Positions 15,954 through 24,304 of a stretch of 64,000 bases of DNA are shown one piece after another. The stretch's first letter is position 1, and each line of letters starts with the position of its first letter. Origin of the DNA: Alicyclobacillus pomorum DSM 14955. GTDB lineage: Bacteria; Bacillota; Bacilli; Alicyclobacillales; Alicyclobacillaceae. A program made the position numbers and the translations under genes. Location: contig NZ_AXAR01000003.1 of NCBI RefSeq assembly GCF_000472905.1, forward strand, positions 65,054-129,053. Reading direction: 5' to 3'. The notes under the pieces were generated by a model, which saw only the letters and a list, made by a program, of their open reading frames with translations, was not told where the DNA came from and made no database searches.

Positions 15954-17233
15954 TCACGGAGCGGGAAGCGATGTACGTTTCTCGCTCTTTGCAGTCTCCA
16001 CATTCCAGGGTCTGCGCAGCAGGAAGACACCCAGTCCGAGCAGGACGCATGCCGCGCCCCCAATCAAGACTGTTAACGGTGCGCCGAGGGAAGCCACCAT
16101 GACACCACCCATGAGGTATCCGACCGGCAGCCCTGCGCCTGTCATGGTCGTGGTTGCGCCGTAGACCTTGCCGCGTATTTGGTCTGGTACAAGTCTTTGT
16201 TGACAAGTCGCATAGATGACGTTATAGGGCGCGTACGTGAAACCTCCCAGAAATAGACTCGCCATCGCGAGCCACGGACTTTGGGCCAGGCCCAAGATAC
16301 CGCTACACAAGCCCCAGCAGACAATGATGGATGATGTAACCCAACGGACCGACCACTGCGGGCGAAAACGGCCCCAGAGTAATGTGCCGAGGAGGGCACC
16401 GACAGCGAAGCTTGACCACATCATGCCAAGCATCGACGCCTGCCCGTGGAATTTCTGCGCAATAAGCACCGGCAGGGCGGGTTCCAGCGGACCGTACGTG
16501 AGGTCGAAAAACAGCGTGATCATTGTGAGCAGGAAGAGGAGCGGGACTCGATATAAGTAGACCCACCCCTCCCCTAACCTTGTAAGCCAGGTGCCATCTG
16601 GTTTCGACCCTCGAGAGGCTGGATTGGCAGACAGGTCTGCCGCGTACATGCGTGTGGGAATGGCAATGAGTGTCACGACATAGACAAGAAAGCAGCCTGA
16701 CGTGACCAGGAAAGTGAGCGGTGCACCAATGAAGCCAATGAGCATTCCACCGAGCGCCGGACCGAGCAGCGTGGCGAGATTGATACGGACCTGCGTGAGG
16801 GCGTTCGCTGCCTCGAGTTCCTCATCCGTCACGAGATTTGGAACGAGCACACTGCGGCCAATCATGGAAATCGGTGAAAGCGCACCGGCGAGAATGAAAA
16901 GGACAAGTAAAAAAGAAACGGGATACGGATGAACCACTCCACAACTGGAATCAGAGCGTATAACACCAATTGTGCCACGTTGTCGAACAGCATCAGGATC
17001 TTGCGTGGCCACCTATCAAGGACAATTCCGATAAACGGACTTGTTATCATTTGTGCGACCGGATAGGCCGCGAGTACAAGCCCGATGTTTGTGGCTGATC
17101 CAGTTTCCCGAAGAACGAGCCACGTTAACGCAATCCAACTCATGGTCATCCCAAGTTGAGCAAACATGGTTCCAATCCAGAACAACCGAAACTGTGGGTT
17201 TCGAGACAGGTTGGCGTAGATTTTCCCTTGCAC
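15954..17233 (-). pseudogene. MFS transporter disrupted by a frameshift
   Basis: Two minus-strand frames together make a full-length major facilitator of about 426 residues. The N-terminal part (17233 down to about 16910) starts with a GTG preceded by GGGGTGA and carries the loop 2-3 motif 'GIVLDRWPRK'. The C-terminal part continues in another frame with the remaining eight or so helices. The shift maps to a run of six A (plus strand) at 16909-16914. One extra base there would join 'IPFLF' smoothly to 'LLVLFILAG'. It is either a real inactivating mutation, a phase-variable homopolymer or a sequencing error. Substrate unknown; drug or metabolite export is typical for this type. Confidence 0.85.
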
Positions 17234-17295
17234 GGATTGGTCACCCCACGTAGCTTGGTTTCAGATACATTTGACGAGTACATTTCCACCGTAAT

Positions 17296-17370
17296 GGCTT
17301 TATCCCTCACTGTCCATACGTCAATCGTCGTAAACAGCGTTGAAGGAGCTTCAGAAGTGAGGGGAAAGCC
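17296..17370. repeat. Imperfect inverted repeat near the DUF1697 remnant
   Basis: GGCTTTATCCCTCACT at 17296-17311 is mirrored by AGTGAGGGGAAAGCC at 17356-17370, with one indel and one mismatch. It could form a long hairpin or be the trace of a small mobile element. The rest of 17234-17402 holds no gene that I can support. Confidence 0.4.
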
Positions 17371-17402
17371 ATGAAAGCCCGACGATAAAGGAAGTTGATA
17401 AA

Positions 17403-17489
17403 ATGACCATCTATGTCGCTTTGCTTCGAGGAATCAACGTGAGTGGGCAAAAGATCATTAAGATGGAAAAGCTAAGAGCCCAGCGTTGA
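17403..17489 (+). pseudogene. DUF1697 gene remnant (N-terminal 28 codons)
   Basis: The ATG at 17403, with AAGGAAG upstream, begins 28 codons that read 'MTIYVALLRGINVSGQK' and 'IIKMEKLRA' before a stop. This is the conserved N-terminus of DUF1697 proteins, which are normally about 180 residues long. The following 120 bases up to the DUF72 gene show no continuation in any frame, so the rest of the gene seems to have been deleted. The intact ribosome site suggests recent loss. Confidence 0.75.
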
Positions 17490-17610
17490 CGATGTAGGTG
17501 TTGTACATCGTGAAGTATATTTGCTGTGTCGTAAAGGCTATCCGTCCAACTTGCGAACGATGATGGTATAAGATGATATAATTCGAGGAGGCGAAGGGAG
17601 CGTCATCGGT

Positions 17611-18483
17611 ATGCCTGTGCGAATCGGAACGTGTGCTTGGGCGGATCACCACCACTTCTACCCGAAGAGTGTCAAACCATCAGAAAGGCTGGCATTCTAC
17701 AGCGAGTATTTTTCGCTGGTGGAAGTCGATAGTTCTTATTACGGGATCCCGAACCCCCAGACCGTTCGCCAATGGGTACGTCAAACGCCGAGGGATTTCG
17801 TTTTTGACGTAAAGGCGTATCGTACACTGACGCAACATGACCGCGGCGAGGCTGGCCCAGAACTGTTGGAACAGCATTTTACCGCTTTCACGAAAGCGCT
17901 GACGGTTCTTGCGGACGCCGAAAAACTTGGCGTAGTATTGTTTCAATTCCCTCCGTGGTTCGTATGTACACCGCAAAATCAGGAATACGTGGAGCGAGTC
18001 GTTCACAAAATGTCCGAGTTCACGGTTGGCGTTGAATTTCGGCATCGCAGCTGGTTCCTTGGAGATCAGCGAGCATCTACCGTGCAATGGCTGCACGACT
18101 TGCGAGCTGTGAATGTAGTGTGTGACGAACCGCAGGCGGGAATGGGAACCATTCCTTTCGTCCCAGACGTCACTCACTCGAAGTACGTGATGTTTCGCCT
18201 TCACGGGCGCAACGAACATACGTGGTACCAAAAGGGGTTGACGTCGTCGCAGCAGCGGTTTGATTATCTCTATGCACGAGAAGAATTGCGGGAATTTCTT
18301 CCAATCGTGGCAGAATGGTCGAACCGAGCGGATGACGTGCACATCTTGATGAACAACAACCAGGGAGACTACGCAGTCACAAACGCATTAGACTGGAAAT
18401 TCTTGCTTGGGCAACCGGTCAAACCCCGGCCCCAGCTGGAAGAAAGCACTCAGCTCACGCTGTTCGACCTGGGCGAGACGTAG
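17611..18483 (+). CDS. DUF72 domain protein (YunF-like)
   Basis: A 290-residue TIM-barrel-like DUF72 protein. It begins 'MPVRIGTCAWADHHHFYP' and has 'SLVEVDSSYYGIPNPQTV', 'FQFPPWF' and 'GVEFRHRSWF', all hallmarks of the family. 'VMFRLHGRN' and 'HILMNNNQGDYAVTNA' complete the conserved core. The biochemical function of DUF72 is not established. It is the first gene of a probable three-gene unit with 18490 and 18735. GGAGGCGAAGGGAG lies upstream of the ATG. Confidence 0.9.
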   Translation: MPVRIGTCAWADHHHFYPKSVKPSERLAFYSEYFSLVEVDSSYYGIPNPQTVRQWVRQTPRDFVFDVKAYRTLTQHDRGEAGPELLEQHFTAFTKALTVLADAEKLGVVLFQFPPWFVCTPQNQEYVERVVHKMSEFTVGVEFRHRSWFLGDQRASTVQWLHDLRAVNVVCDEPQAGMGTIPFVPDVTHSKYVMFRLHGRNEHTWYQKGLTSSQQRFDYLYAREELREFLPIVAEWSNRADDVHILMNNNQGDYAVTNALDWKFLLGQPVKPRPQLEESTQLTLFDLGET

Positions 18484-18489
18484 GAGGAT

Positions 18490-18717
18490 ATGATGAACCA
18501 AGGTTGGCCGGATTGGATGTTTGCAGCGTTTGCCATCGGCGGCTGGGAACTGTTTGATTTGATTGCACGAAAGTTAAATGTTCCTTCCGCGCGCTGGGTT
18601 GGCGGAGGTATCGTGGCGCTGTGTCTTCTGATCCTCGGTGTGCGGTACCTGCGGAGATGGTGGTACCGGAAACACCATCCCGAAGTGCCGGATCCAGATG
18701 AATGGAAAAATTATTGA
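18490..18717 (+). CDS. Small hypothetical membrane protein
   Basis: A 75-residue protein starting six bases after the DUF72 stop, with TAGGAGGAT as ribosome site. It has one probable membrane helix ('WVGGGIVALCLLILGVRYL') preceded by an amphipathic Trp/Phe-rich segment, and ends in a basic then acidic hydrophilic tail. I do not recognise the family. Close spacing suggests cotranscription with the DUF72 and enoyl-CoA hydratase genes. Confidence 0.65.
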   Translation: MMNQGWPDWMFAAFAIGGWELFDLIARKLNVPSARWVGGGIVALCLLILGVRYLRRWWYRKHHPEVPDPDEWKNY

Positions 18718-18734
18718 GCGGGGAGCGACGTGGC

Positions 18735-19511
18735 ATGGGGACAGTACATATTGAGGTTCGAGATGGAGTCGCAGTGTTGACGCTCGACAATCCACCTCTC
18801 AACGTTCTCAGTACTGATATGGGGCGTCAAATCAAACAGGCTGTGGAGACTATAGGCGACAATCCAGCAGTGTACGCAGTGGTGGTAACGGGTGCCGGAG
18901 ATCGCGCGTTCATGGCGGGAGCGGATATTAAAGAGTTTCCTCAGTACATTGAAGAAGGGAACGCAGAAGAGAAGGCGTTGGCGTTTGATGACGCGATGAA
19001 TCAACTGCAACGACTTGGAAAGCCGACGATTGCCGCGTTGAACGGTCTGACCCTGGGAGGGGGCTGCGAACTCGCACTCGCGTGTGACTTCCGCATCGCT
19101 GAGGAGCAGATTGTCATTGGCCTTCCAGAAATCAAACTCGGGGTCTTCCCCGGTGCTGGTGGAACACAACGTTTGTCCCGACTGATAGGGCCTTCCCGTG
19201 CCAAGGAATTGATTTTCAGCGGGGAACCTGTATCGGCCGCTGAAGCGTATCGGATTGGCTTGGTCAATCGAGTCGTGCCCAAAGGGAGCGCGCTCTCGTC
19301 TGCTCTGGAGTTCGCACAGGTGTTTACGCAGCGCAGCCAGGTGGCATTGCGGCTTGCGAAGCAGGCGATGGATCAGGGACTCGAGATGCCATTGGAAGAT
19401 GGAATCCGATTGGAAGCCAAGCTGTTTGGCGAAGTGTTCAGGTCCGCAGATGCCAAAGAGGGAATTCAAGCGTTCATCGAAAAGCGGCAACCTAAATTCA
19501 CGAACCGCTGA
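18735..19511 (+). CDS. Enoyl-CoA hydratase
   Basis: A 258-residue crotonase. The ATG at 18735 is used; the frame from 18702 overlaps the upstream gene. 'AFMAGADIKEF' and 'LGGGCELALACDFRIA' form the oxyanion hole and carry the first catalytic Glu, and 'GLPEIKLGVFPGAGGTQR' carries the second. All features fit a classical short-chain 2-enoyl-CoA hydratase of fatty-acid or butanoate oxidation. It is more canonical than the paralogue at 2689. It is followed by a terminator. Confidence 0.9.
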   Translation: MGTVHIEVRDGVAVLTLDNPPLNVLSTDMGRQIKQAVETIGDNPAVYAVVVTGAGDRAFMAGADIKEFPQYIEEGNAEEKALAFDDAMNQLQRLGKPTIAALNGLTLGGGCELALACDFRIAEEQIVIGLPEIKLGVFPGAGGTQRLSRLIGPSRAKELIFSGEPVSAAEAYRIGLVNRVVPKGSALSSALEFAQVFTQRSQVALRLAKQAMDQGLEMPLEDGIRLEAKLFGEVFRSADAKEGIQAFIEKRQPKFTNR

Positions 19512-19527
19512 ACCCGGATCACCGGTG

Positions 19528-19563
19528 AGCCAGTGACACGCTCTAGCGTCACTGGCTTTCTTA
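19528..19563 (+). terminator. Terminator after the enoyl-CoA hydratase gene
   Basis: A stem with AGCCAGTG/CACTGGCT and ACGCT/AGCGT blocks, a small loop and a TTTCTT tail. It also faces the convergent gene ending at 19564. Confidence 0.8.
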
Positions 19564-20445
19564 TCATGGGGTGATGCCATCCAACCAACTTCCGTCCCAC
19601 GTGCGGACGGGTCCGTAAGAAGCGGGAGAAGGGAGTTGAAGCGTGCGCGCGATGTCGGGATGGACAATGCCGACCAACTGTTCTAAGCCGTCAATCAATC
19701 GCGGAGAAGGCCGACAGTACAGCCCCTCCGATAGGACGTATATCTGGTGGTTGCGCATGGCTGGTACAGACGACCACGTCTGGCGCGAGAGAATTTTTTG
19801 CAGAGGTACTTTGTGCTGCGGAACACCGGTCCAGACCGCGAGTACGTAGTCCGGATTGGCCGCAATGACCCGACTACCGTCGTCTTTCACCTGGTCTCCT
19901 TCAGCATCTGCAAAGATGTTGGCGCAGCCGGCCAGAAAACTGATCTCGGTGAGCCAGTTTGATTGGGCAGGCGAAAACACCGGATTCGGCCACCACTCCC
20001 AGTATAGTTTGGGACGGTCCTCGCAGGTCTGGGTCTGCTTTACAATGTTCGCCACGCGGCGTTGGAGAGAGGAGATGACCGTCTCCAACACGTCTTGTGG
20101 AACCGCACCGTCGAGCGCATCAGCCACCAGGCGCATGTCCTGCCAAATGTCTGAAATCCCGTGAGGAGATAGGACGATATAAGGGAGCCCCGCACTTCGA
20201 ACCGACTCAACCACGCGTTCCATGCCGGGCACGGAAAGGGAACAGACGGTGAGATCCGGCTTCAAGTTGCACAATCGCTCGATGTCAATGTTCAAATCGG
20301 GGCCGAGTTTTGGCAATGCACGAACCACGTCTGGCGGATAGTCTGAATACAGGTCAACGCCGACCAAGCAGTCGCCGAGACCCATAGCACAAAGAATCTC
20401 TGTGTTGCTTGGGCAGAGTGACGCAATACGCGGTCTGGCTGTCAC
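19564..20445 (-). CDS. Cobalamin-binding/BtuF-like periplasmic-binding-fold protein without signal peptide
   Basis: A 293-residue protein of the ABC-transporter substrate-binding (TroA/BtuF) fold. The GTG at 20445 lies 7 bases after GAAGGAGGG; the GTG at 20451 overlaps that site. 'RIASLCPSNTEILCAMGLGDCLVGV' and 'LPKLGPDLNIDIERLCNLKPDLTV' are typical of the cobalamin-binding subgroup. There is no signal peptide or lipobox, so it is probably cytoplasmic, unlike true transport components, and no permease gene is adjacent. It could sense or sequester a corrinoid or metal chelate; this is inference. Confidence 0.75.
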   Translation of the reverse strand: MTARPRIASLCPSNTEILCAMGLGDCLVGVDLYSDYPPDVVRALPKLGPDLNIDIERLCNLKPDLTVCSLSVPGMERVVESVRSAGLPYIVLSPHGISDIWQDMRLVADALDGAVPQDVLETVISSLQRRVANIVKQTQTCEDRPKLYWEWWPNPVFSPAQSNWLTEISFLAGCANIFADAEGDQVKDDGSRVIAANPDYVLAVWTGVPQHKVPLQKILSRQTWSSVPAMRNHQIYVLSEGLYCRPSPRLIDGLEQLVGIVHPDIARTLQLPSPASYGPVRTWDGSWLDGITP

Positions 20446-20460
20446 ACGCACCCTCCTTCA

Positions 20461-20489
20461 TTGTTCAGTCTTGGTACCTACAGTATAAT
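20461..20489 (+). promoter_or_regulatory. SigA-type promoter for the YuiB-like gene
   Basis: TTGTTC, a 17-base spacer and a perfect TATAAT, about 70 bases before the start of the gene at 20558. Confidence 0.65.
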
Positions 20490-20557
20490 GAAACCAAATC
20501 TCTCTGTGTTGACACAGCGTACTGGGTATGGGCCATCAAAGTTGAGGAGTGTCCGCC

Positions 20558-20821
20558 TTGTTTGGGTTCTGGTTTTTATTGGATGTGCTGGCCATTGTCT
20601 CAATGTTTGGCTTCGGCATCGCCTTGAACATGATTTTTCGGCAGTGGTGGGTGTCCGTACTCCTATTTGTTCTGCTATCCGCTATGTTGTTCTTCCGCGT
20701 CGGGTTTTCGTTCTCCGTGGCAGAGTGGGTGTTGTACGGTATCAGCCTCGTGGGCGTGTTGCTGTCTGCCTTTGGGGTAATGGCTCTAAAAAAGAACGGA
20801 TATGCCCTGTTCACGAAGTAA
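20558..20821 (+). CDS. YuiB-like small membrane protein
   Basis: An 87-residue protein with three predicted membrane helices. TTG at 20558 is 8 bases after GAGGAG; GTG at 20549 overlaps that site and would add three residues. The segment 'FGFGIALNMIFRQWW' resembles the B. subtilis YuiB family of putative membrane proteins; the assignment is from memory and tentative. The function is unknown. It has its own promoter and a strong shared terminator. Confidence 0.6.
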   Translation: MFGFWFLLDVLAIVSMFGFGIALNMIFRQWWVSVLLFVLLSAMLFFRVGFSFSVAEWVLYGISLVGVLLSAFGVMALKKNGYALFTK

Positions 20822-20862
20822 TAAAGAAGTAATAAAGGTGTCGGTTCCAACCCTGCGCATGG

Positions 20863-20898
20863 AAAAAGGACGGTGCCTCTACGGCGACCGTCCTTTTT
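20863..20898. terminator. Bidirectional terminator between the YuiB-like gene and ppa
   Basis: A perfect 12-bp stem, AAAAAGGACGGT with ACCGTCCTTTTT. The A/T-run at each end can serve as the U-tail for either strand. Confidence 0.93.
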
Positions 20899-20905
20899 CA
20901 CGGCT

Positions 20906-21397
20906 TCAGCCTTTGTAGCGCTGAATCGACTCCTGCAAAATGCGTTCTGCGTCGTCGCGGCCCTTCCAGCCTTCAATTTTCGTCTCCTTGCCCTCCAGGT
21001 CCTTGTACACCTCAAAGAAGTGGGCAATTTCCTTGAGAATGTGTGGCGGTACGTCGTCCAGCGTTTGTACGTGGGAAAAACGTGGGTCTGTTTCCGCAAC
21101 ACCGAGTAACTTTTCGTCCTGGCCCTTGTCGTCGGACATGACCAGTACACCGACAACGCGCGTTTCAATGACGCAACCCGGGAAGGTCGGGAACGAGGTC
21201 AAAACCAGGACGTCCAGCGGATCTCCATCCTCCGCCAGCGTGTTTTGTATGTATCCATATTCGGTAGGATAGTGCATCGGAGAATACAGGACTCGGTCGA
21301 GCCGAAATACGCCGGCTTCCTTGTCAAATTCGTACTTGTTCTGGCTGCCCTTAGGAATTTCAATAAAGGCGTCCACACTGAGCTTGCCGCTGGACAT
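20906..21397 (-). CDS. ppa: Inorganic pyrophosphatase, family I
   Basis: A 163-residue soluble pyrophosphatase. The core signature 'EDGDPLDVLVL' holds the metal-binding aspartates, with upstream 'PTEYGYIQNTL' and the further acidic residues 'VMSDDKGQDEK'. It hydrolyses PPi in the cytoplasm with Mg2+. Its length and motifs are those of bacterial family I enzymes; B. subtilis uses a different (family II) enzyme. GGAGGAACTGTAA precedes the ATG. Confidence 0.95.
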   Translation of the reverse strand: MSSGKLSVDAFIEIPKGSQNKYEFDKEAGVFRLDRVLYSPMHYPTEYGYIQNTLAEDGDPLDVLVLTSFPTFPGCVIETRVVGVLVMSDDKGQDEKLLGVAETDPRFSHVQTLDDVPPHILKEIAHFFEVYKDLEGKETKIEGWKGRDDAERILQESIQRYKG

Positions 21398-21723
21398 TTA
21401 CAGTTCCTCCTTTAAACATGTTCTTACCCATTATATGCTCACTGCGAAGCCTTGGGCAACCAAGCAGGGGTGAGGCAGTGAAAGAGACTCTGGCACTGCA
21501 ATGCGGCCACGTTGTGGATTCTCTTTGACAATGCAAAAGAGTTGGGAGAAAGTGAAGTAGCTGACTGGACGAATCACTGTTTGATTGGTAACGTGAGTGT
21601 GACCCGGCCCATCTTGAGCGTTGGTGGTGGATTCATAATTGTACATGTGGTGAGTCACGATAGAGCCGAGATCAGACCGGATGAAAAAACACGTGGAAGA
21701 ACAGAGTACGGGGGGATTCGAGG
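21398..21723. other. Intergenic region without a supported gene
   Basis: This 326-base stretch separates the divergent ppa and cax genes. Short open frames occur on both strands (for example 21431-21658 minus) but have weak ribosome sites and no recognisable motif. It presumably holds the two promoters, but I see no clear -35/-10 pair. Confidence 0.5.
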
Positions 21724-22776
21724 TTGAAGAAGTGGATATGGCCTGTCACTACAGTCTTGGTAGCCGCCAGTGCAGCTGTCGAACTGATGCACGCAGGTCA
21801 CTTGATGGTGTTCATTTTGGCGTGCCTGGCCATTATTCCTTTGGCAGGTTTGATGGGAAGGAGCACAGAATCGATTGCCGCACATGCGGGCTCTCGAGTC
21901 GGTGGGCTCTTGTCCGCCACGTTTGGCAACGCCGTGGAACTTATCATCGGCATCATTGCGCTCAGTAACGGACTCACCACACTGGTGAAGGCGTCAATTA
22001 CCGGGTCGATTCTGGGAAACCTCCTGTTTGTCCTCGGCGTCAGCTTTTTTGTGGGCGGGATTCGACATCCGATTCAACGGTTCAACATCCGCGCTGCACG
22101 CAGCAACGCGTCGATGTTGCTCTTGAGCGTCGGTGTGGCCTTCATCGTGCCAGCAATTTTCTCATCTGAACGCGCAGAGGTCAGCCTTGCACTGTCCAGT
22201 GTAGTGGCCACCGTTTCATTGCTGTTGTACATATTGGGACTCTACTTTTCGTTGTTTACGCACCGCGACGTATTTAAATCCATTGACAGCGTCAGCACCG
22301 AAGGGGAAGACGAACATCATTGGCGGTTGTTTCCCTCTGTTGTTGTCTTGTTGGTCACCACGGTCCTCGTGGGACTGGAAAGTGAATGGCTGGTCGATAG
22401 CATGAAGTCTTTGGCTACGACGTTCGGATGGAGCGAAGTGTTCATGGGCGTTGTGGTCGTCGCAGTCATCGGCAACGTCGCTGAGCATGCTTCGGCCGTG
22501 TGGATGGCCTGGAAAAACAGGATGGACTTGTCGTTGGAAATTGCCGTCGGCAGCAGTTTGCAGGTGGCGATGTTTGTGGCACCGATTTTGTTCTTTGCCA
22601 GCCTGTTTATTGGAAATCCAATGCCGCTGCTGTTTTCCTGGCCGGAACTCGCCAGTATGGGTGCCGCCGCTATATTGGTGGTGGTGTTGATGATGGACGG
22701 CGAATCGAACTGGCTGGAGGGCGCGATGGCGTTTGGCGCGTACTTGGTGATGGCCGTCGGATTTTATACGTTGTAG
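21724..22776 (+). CDS. cax: Calcium/proton exchanger (CaCA superfamily, ChaA/CAX type)
   Basis: A 350-residue protein with about eleven membrane helices. The two inverted repeats are marked by 'TFGNAVELIIGIIAL' and 'VVAVIGNVAEHASAV', whose glutamates bind the cation. It exchanges cytoplasmic Ca2+ (possibly Na+ or K+) for H+. The TTG start at 21724 follows GGGGGGATTCGAGG; no better ATG exists upstream of the first helix. It ends near a large hairpin shared with the convergent threonine dehydratase gene. Confidence 0.92.
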   Translation: MKKWIWPVTTVLVAASAAVELMHAGHLMVFILACLAIIPLAGLMGRSTESIAAHAGSRVGGLLSATFGNAVELIIGIIALSNGLTTLVKASITGSILGNLLFVLGVSFFVGGIRHPIQRFNIRAARSNASMLLLSVGVAFIVPAIFSSERAEVSLALSSVVATVSLLLYILGLYFSLFTHRDVFKSIDSVSTEGEDEHHWRLFPSVVVLLVTTVLVGLESEWLVDSMKSLATTFGWSEVFMGVVVVAVIGNVAEHASAVWMAWKNRMDLSLEIAVGSSLQVAMFVAPILFFASLFIGNPMPLLFSWPELASMGAAAILVVVLMMDGESNWLEGAMAFGAYLVMAVGFYTL

Positions 22777-22829
22777 GGCGGGACACCCATTCGCGAGCAC
22801 CTCGTTTTCTGGGGAGACGGATACATGGT

Positions 22830-22880
22830 AAACCAAAGCGGGCACCGGTGCCATCGTGTGACCGGTGCCCGCTTTGGTTT
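22830..22880. terminator. 20-bp perfect hairpin between convergent cax and threonine dehydratase genes
   Basis: Positions 22830-22849 and 22861-22880 are exact reverse complements around an 11-base loop. There is almost no T-tail, so it is either a bidirectional terminator or a transcript-stabilising stem. Confidence 0.8.
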
Positions 22881-22887
22881 AAAGCGA

Positions 22888-24108
22888 TTAACAACGATTT
22901 GTGGGCTTATAACCGTGTTCCTGCAGCGTGTGGAAGATGAGATGGATGTGGTTGGTGTCCTTGGTTTCCAGGTCGAGTTCGACTTCCGTTTGACCGAGGG
23001 CGATGCTGGTCCCAACTCGGTGGTGCTGCACTGAGAGGACATTGGCTCCAAGCCCAGAAATGATGTCCAACAAATCCCGCAAGGCCCCGGGTCTATCGGC
23101 GAGGTTCACGGCCAATCGCAGGAATCGCCCGGACTCCACAAGACCGTGCTCAATCACACGAGAGAGCATCGTCACGTCAATGTTTCCACCAGAAAGAACC
23201 ACCACTACGTTTCCGATGTTATGCGGGACCTTTCCATAGAGGCACGCGGCCAGTGCAGCCGCCGCAGACCCCTCCGCCACGAGCTTACTCCGCTCGAGCA
23301 GCAAAACCATAGAACGAGCGATTTCGTCTTCCTCCACAGTCAGTACGTCGTCTACGTACTGTTTGGCCAGCGTAAGCGTCAGGTCACCTGGTCTGCGCAC
23401 CGCAATCCCATCAGCAATGGTGGGGCATGGCGGGAGGGTCTCTACGACACCTGTGTCGAGGGCATGGCGGAAACAAGCGGCTGCAGACGCTTCCACCCCA
23501 AAGACTTTGATATCGGGGCGCAGCGCTTTGACTGCCACCGCGATGCCGGCCGCGAGCCCACCGCCGCCCATCGGTACGATAATGGCGTTTGCCGACGGCA
23601 GTTGTTCGAGGATTTCCAAACCGACGGTGCCTTGTCCGGAGATAATGTATGGATCGTCAAAGGCGTGCACGTACGTGTATCCGTGTTGCTCCTGCAGCTG
23701 TAATGCGTGTGCGTAGGCGTCGTCGTACGAATTACCGGAGAGCACGACGTTTGCGCCATATCCTTGCGTCGCGGCAATTTTTGCGAGGCTGGCGCTTTCC
23801 GGCATCACGATGGTACAGGGCGCCTGATGGTAACTCGCTGCAAAGGCTACGCCTTGCGCGTGGTTGCCGGCGGATGCTGCGATGACGCCTCGTTTGCACT
23901 CTTCCTCTGTCAGATTGGCAATCTTGTTGAACGCGCCGCGCAGTTTGAACGAGCCTGTTTTCTGTAAGTTTTCGAGTTTGAAATAGATGTTGTTGCCGGT
24001 CATTGTGGAGAATGTTTTAGAATAATCGACAGGCGTTTCCAGAACGACGCCTTGCAACCGCGTTCGCGCAGCCTGAATGTCGTTGAGCGTTGGAATGAAT
24101 GTAGACAC
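22888..24108 (-). CDS. ilvA: Threonine dehydratase with C-terminal ACT domain
   Basis: A 406-residue PLP enzyme. The Schiff-base lysine is in 'QKTGSFKLRGAFNKI', the phosphate loop is 'VPMGGGGLAAG', and the C-terminal 75 residues form an ACT-like regulatory domain ('AVNLADRPGALRDLLDIISGLGANV'). It deaminates threonine to 2-oxobutanoate. This size with a single ACT-type domain fits both the short biosynthetic IlvA and TdcB-like catabolic forms. GTG start at 24108 with AAAGGAG upstream. It is divergent from hisC. Confidence 0.9.
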   Translation of the reverse strand: MSTFIPTLNDIQAARTRLQGVVLETPVDYSKTFSTMTGNNIYFKLENLQKTGSFKLRGAFNKIANLTEEECKRGVIAASAGNHAQGVAFAASYHQAPCTIVMPESASLAKIAATQGYGANVVLSGNSYDDAYAHALQLQEQHGYTYVHAFDDPYIISGQGTVGLEILEQLPSANAIIVPMGGGGLAAGIAVAVKALRPDIKVFGVEASAAACFRHALDTGVVETLPPCPTIADGIAVRRPGDLTLTLAKQYVDDVLTVEEDEIARSMVLLLERSKLVAEGSAAAALAACLYGKVPHNIGNVVVVLSGGNIDVTMLSRVIEHGLVESGRFLRLAVNLADRPGALRDLLDIISGLGANVLSVQHHRVGTSIALGQTEVELDLETKDTNHIHLIFHTLQEHGYKPTNRC

Positions 24109-24173
24109 GACGAGACTCCTTTCAATATCGGGCTAACCGCGCTTGGCCGCCTCAGAAGATAGGTACACGTCCG

Positions 24174-24202
24174 TTGTTGGACGGTGGATAGTGTGCTAGA
24201 AT
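24174..24202 (+). promoter_or_regulatory. Putative SigA-type promoter for hisC
   Basis: TTGTTG, a 17-base spacer and TAGAAT, about 100 bases before the hisC start. Confidence 0.5.
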
Positions 24203-24304
24203 GCACGGTATATCGCACGGTCTATTGTAACAGAGCCTATTTGGGAGTGGTACTCTCTGCAACAGGGTTAGGCTTTGCTGCAGTCGAATTGGGGGATGCT
24301 GCGA

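Noticed and set aside
18660-18680. T-box-like GGTGGTACCGG
   Set aside because: It lies inside a coding sequence, with no terminator or stem I around it.
21431-21658. Minus-strand frame of 75 codons upstream of cax
   Set aside because: Weak ribosome site, no family motif, and it overlaps the expected promoter region of two divergent genes.
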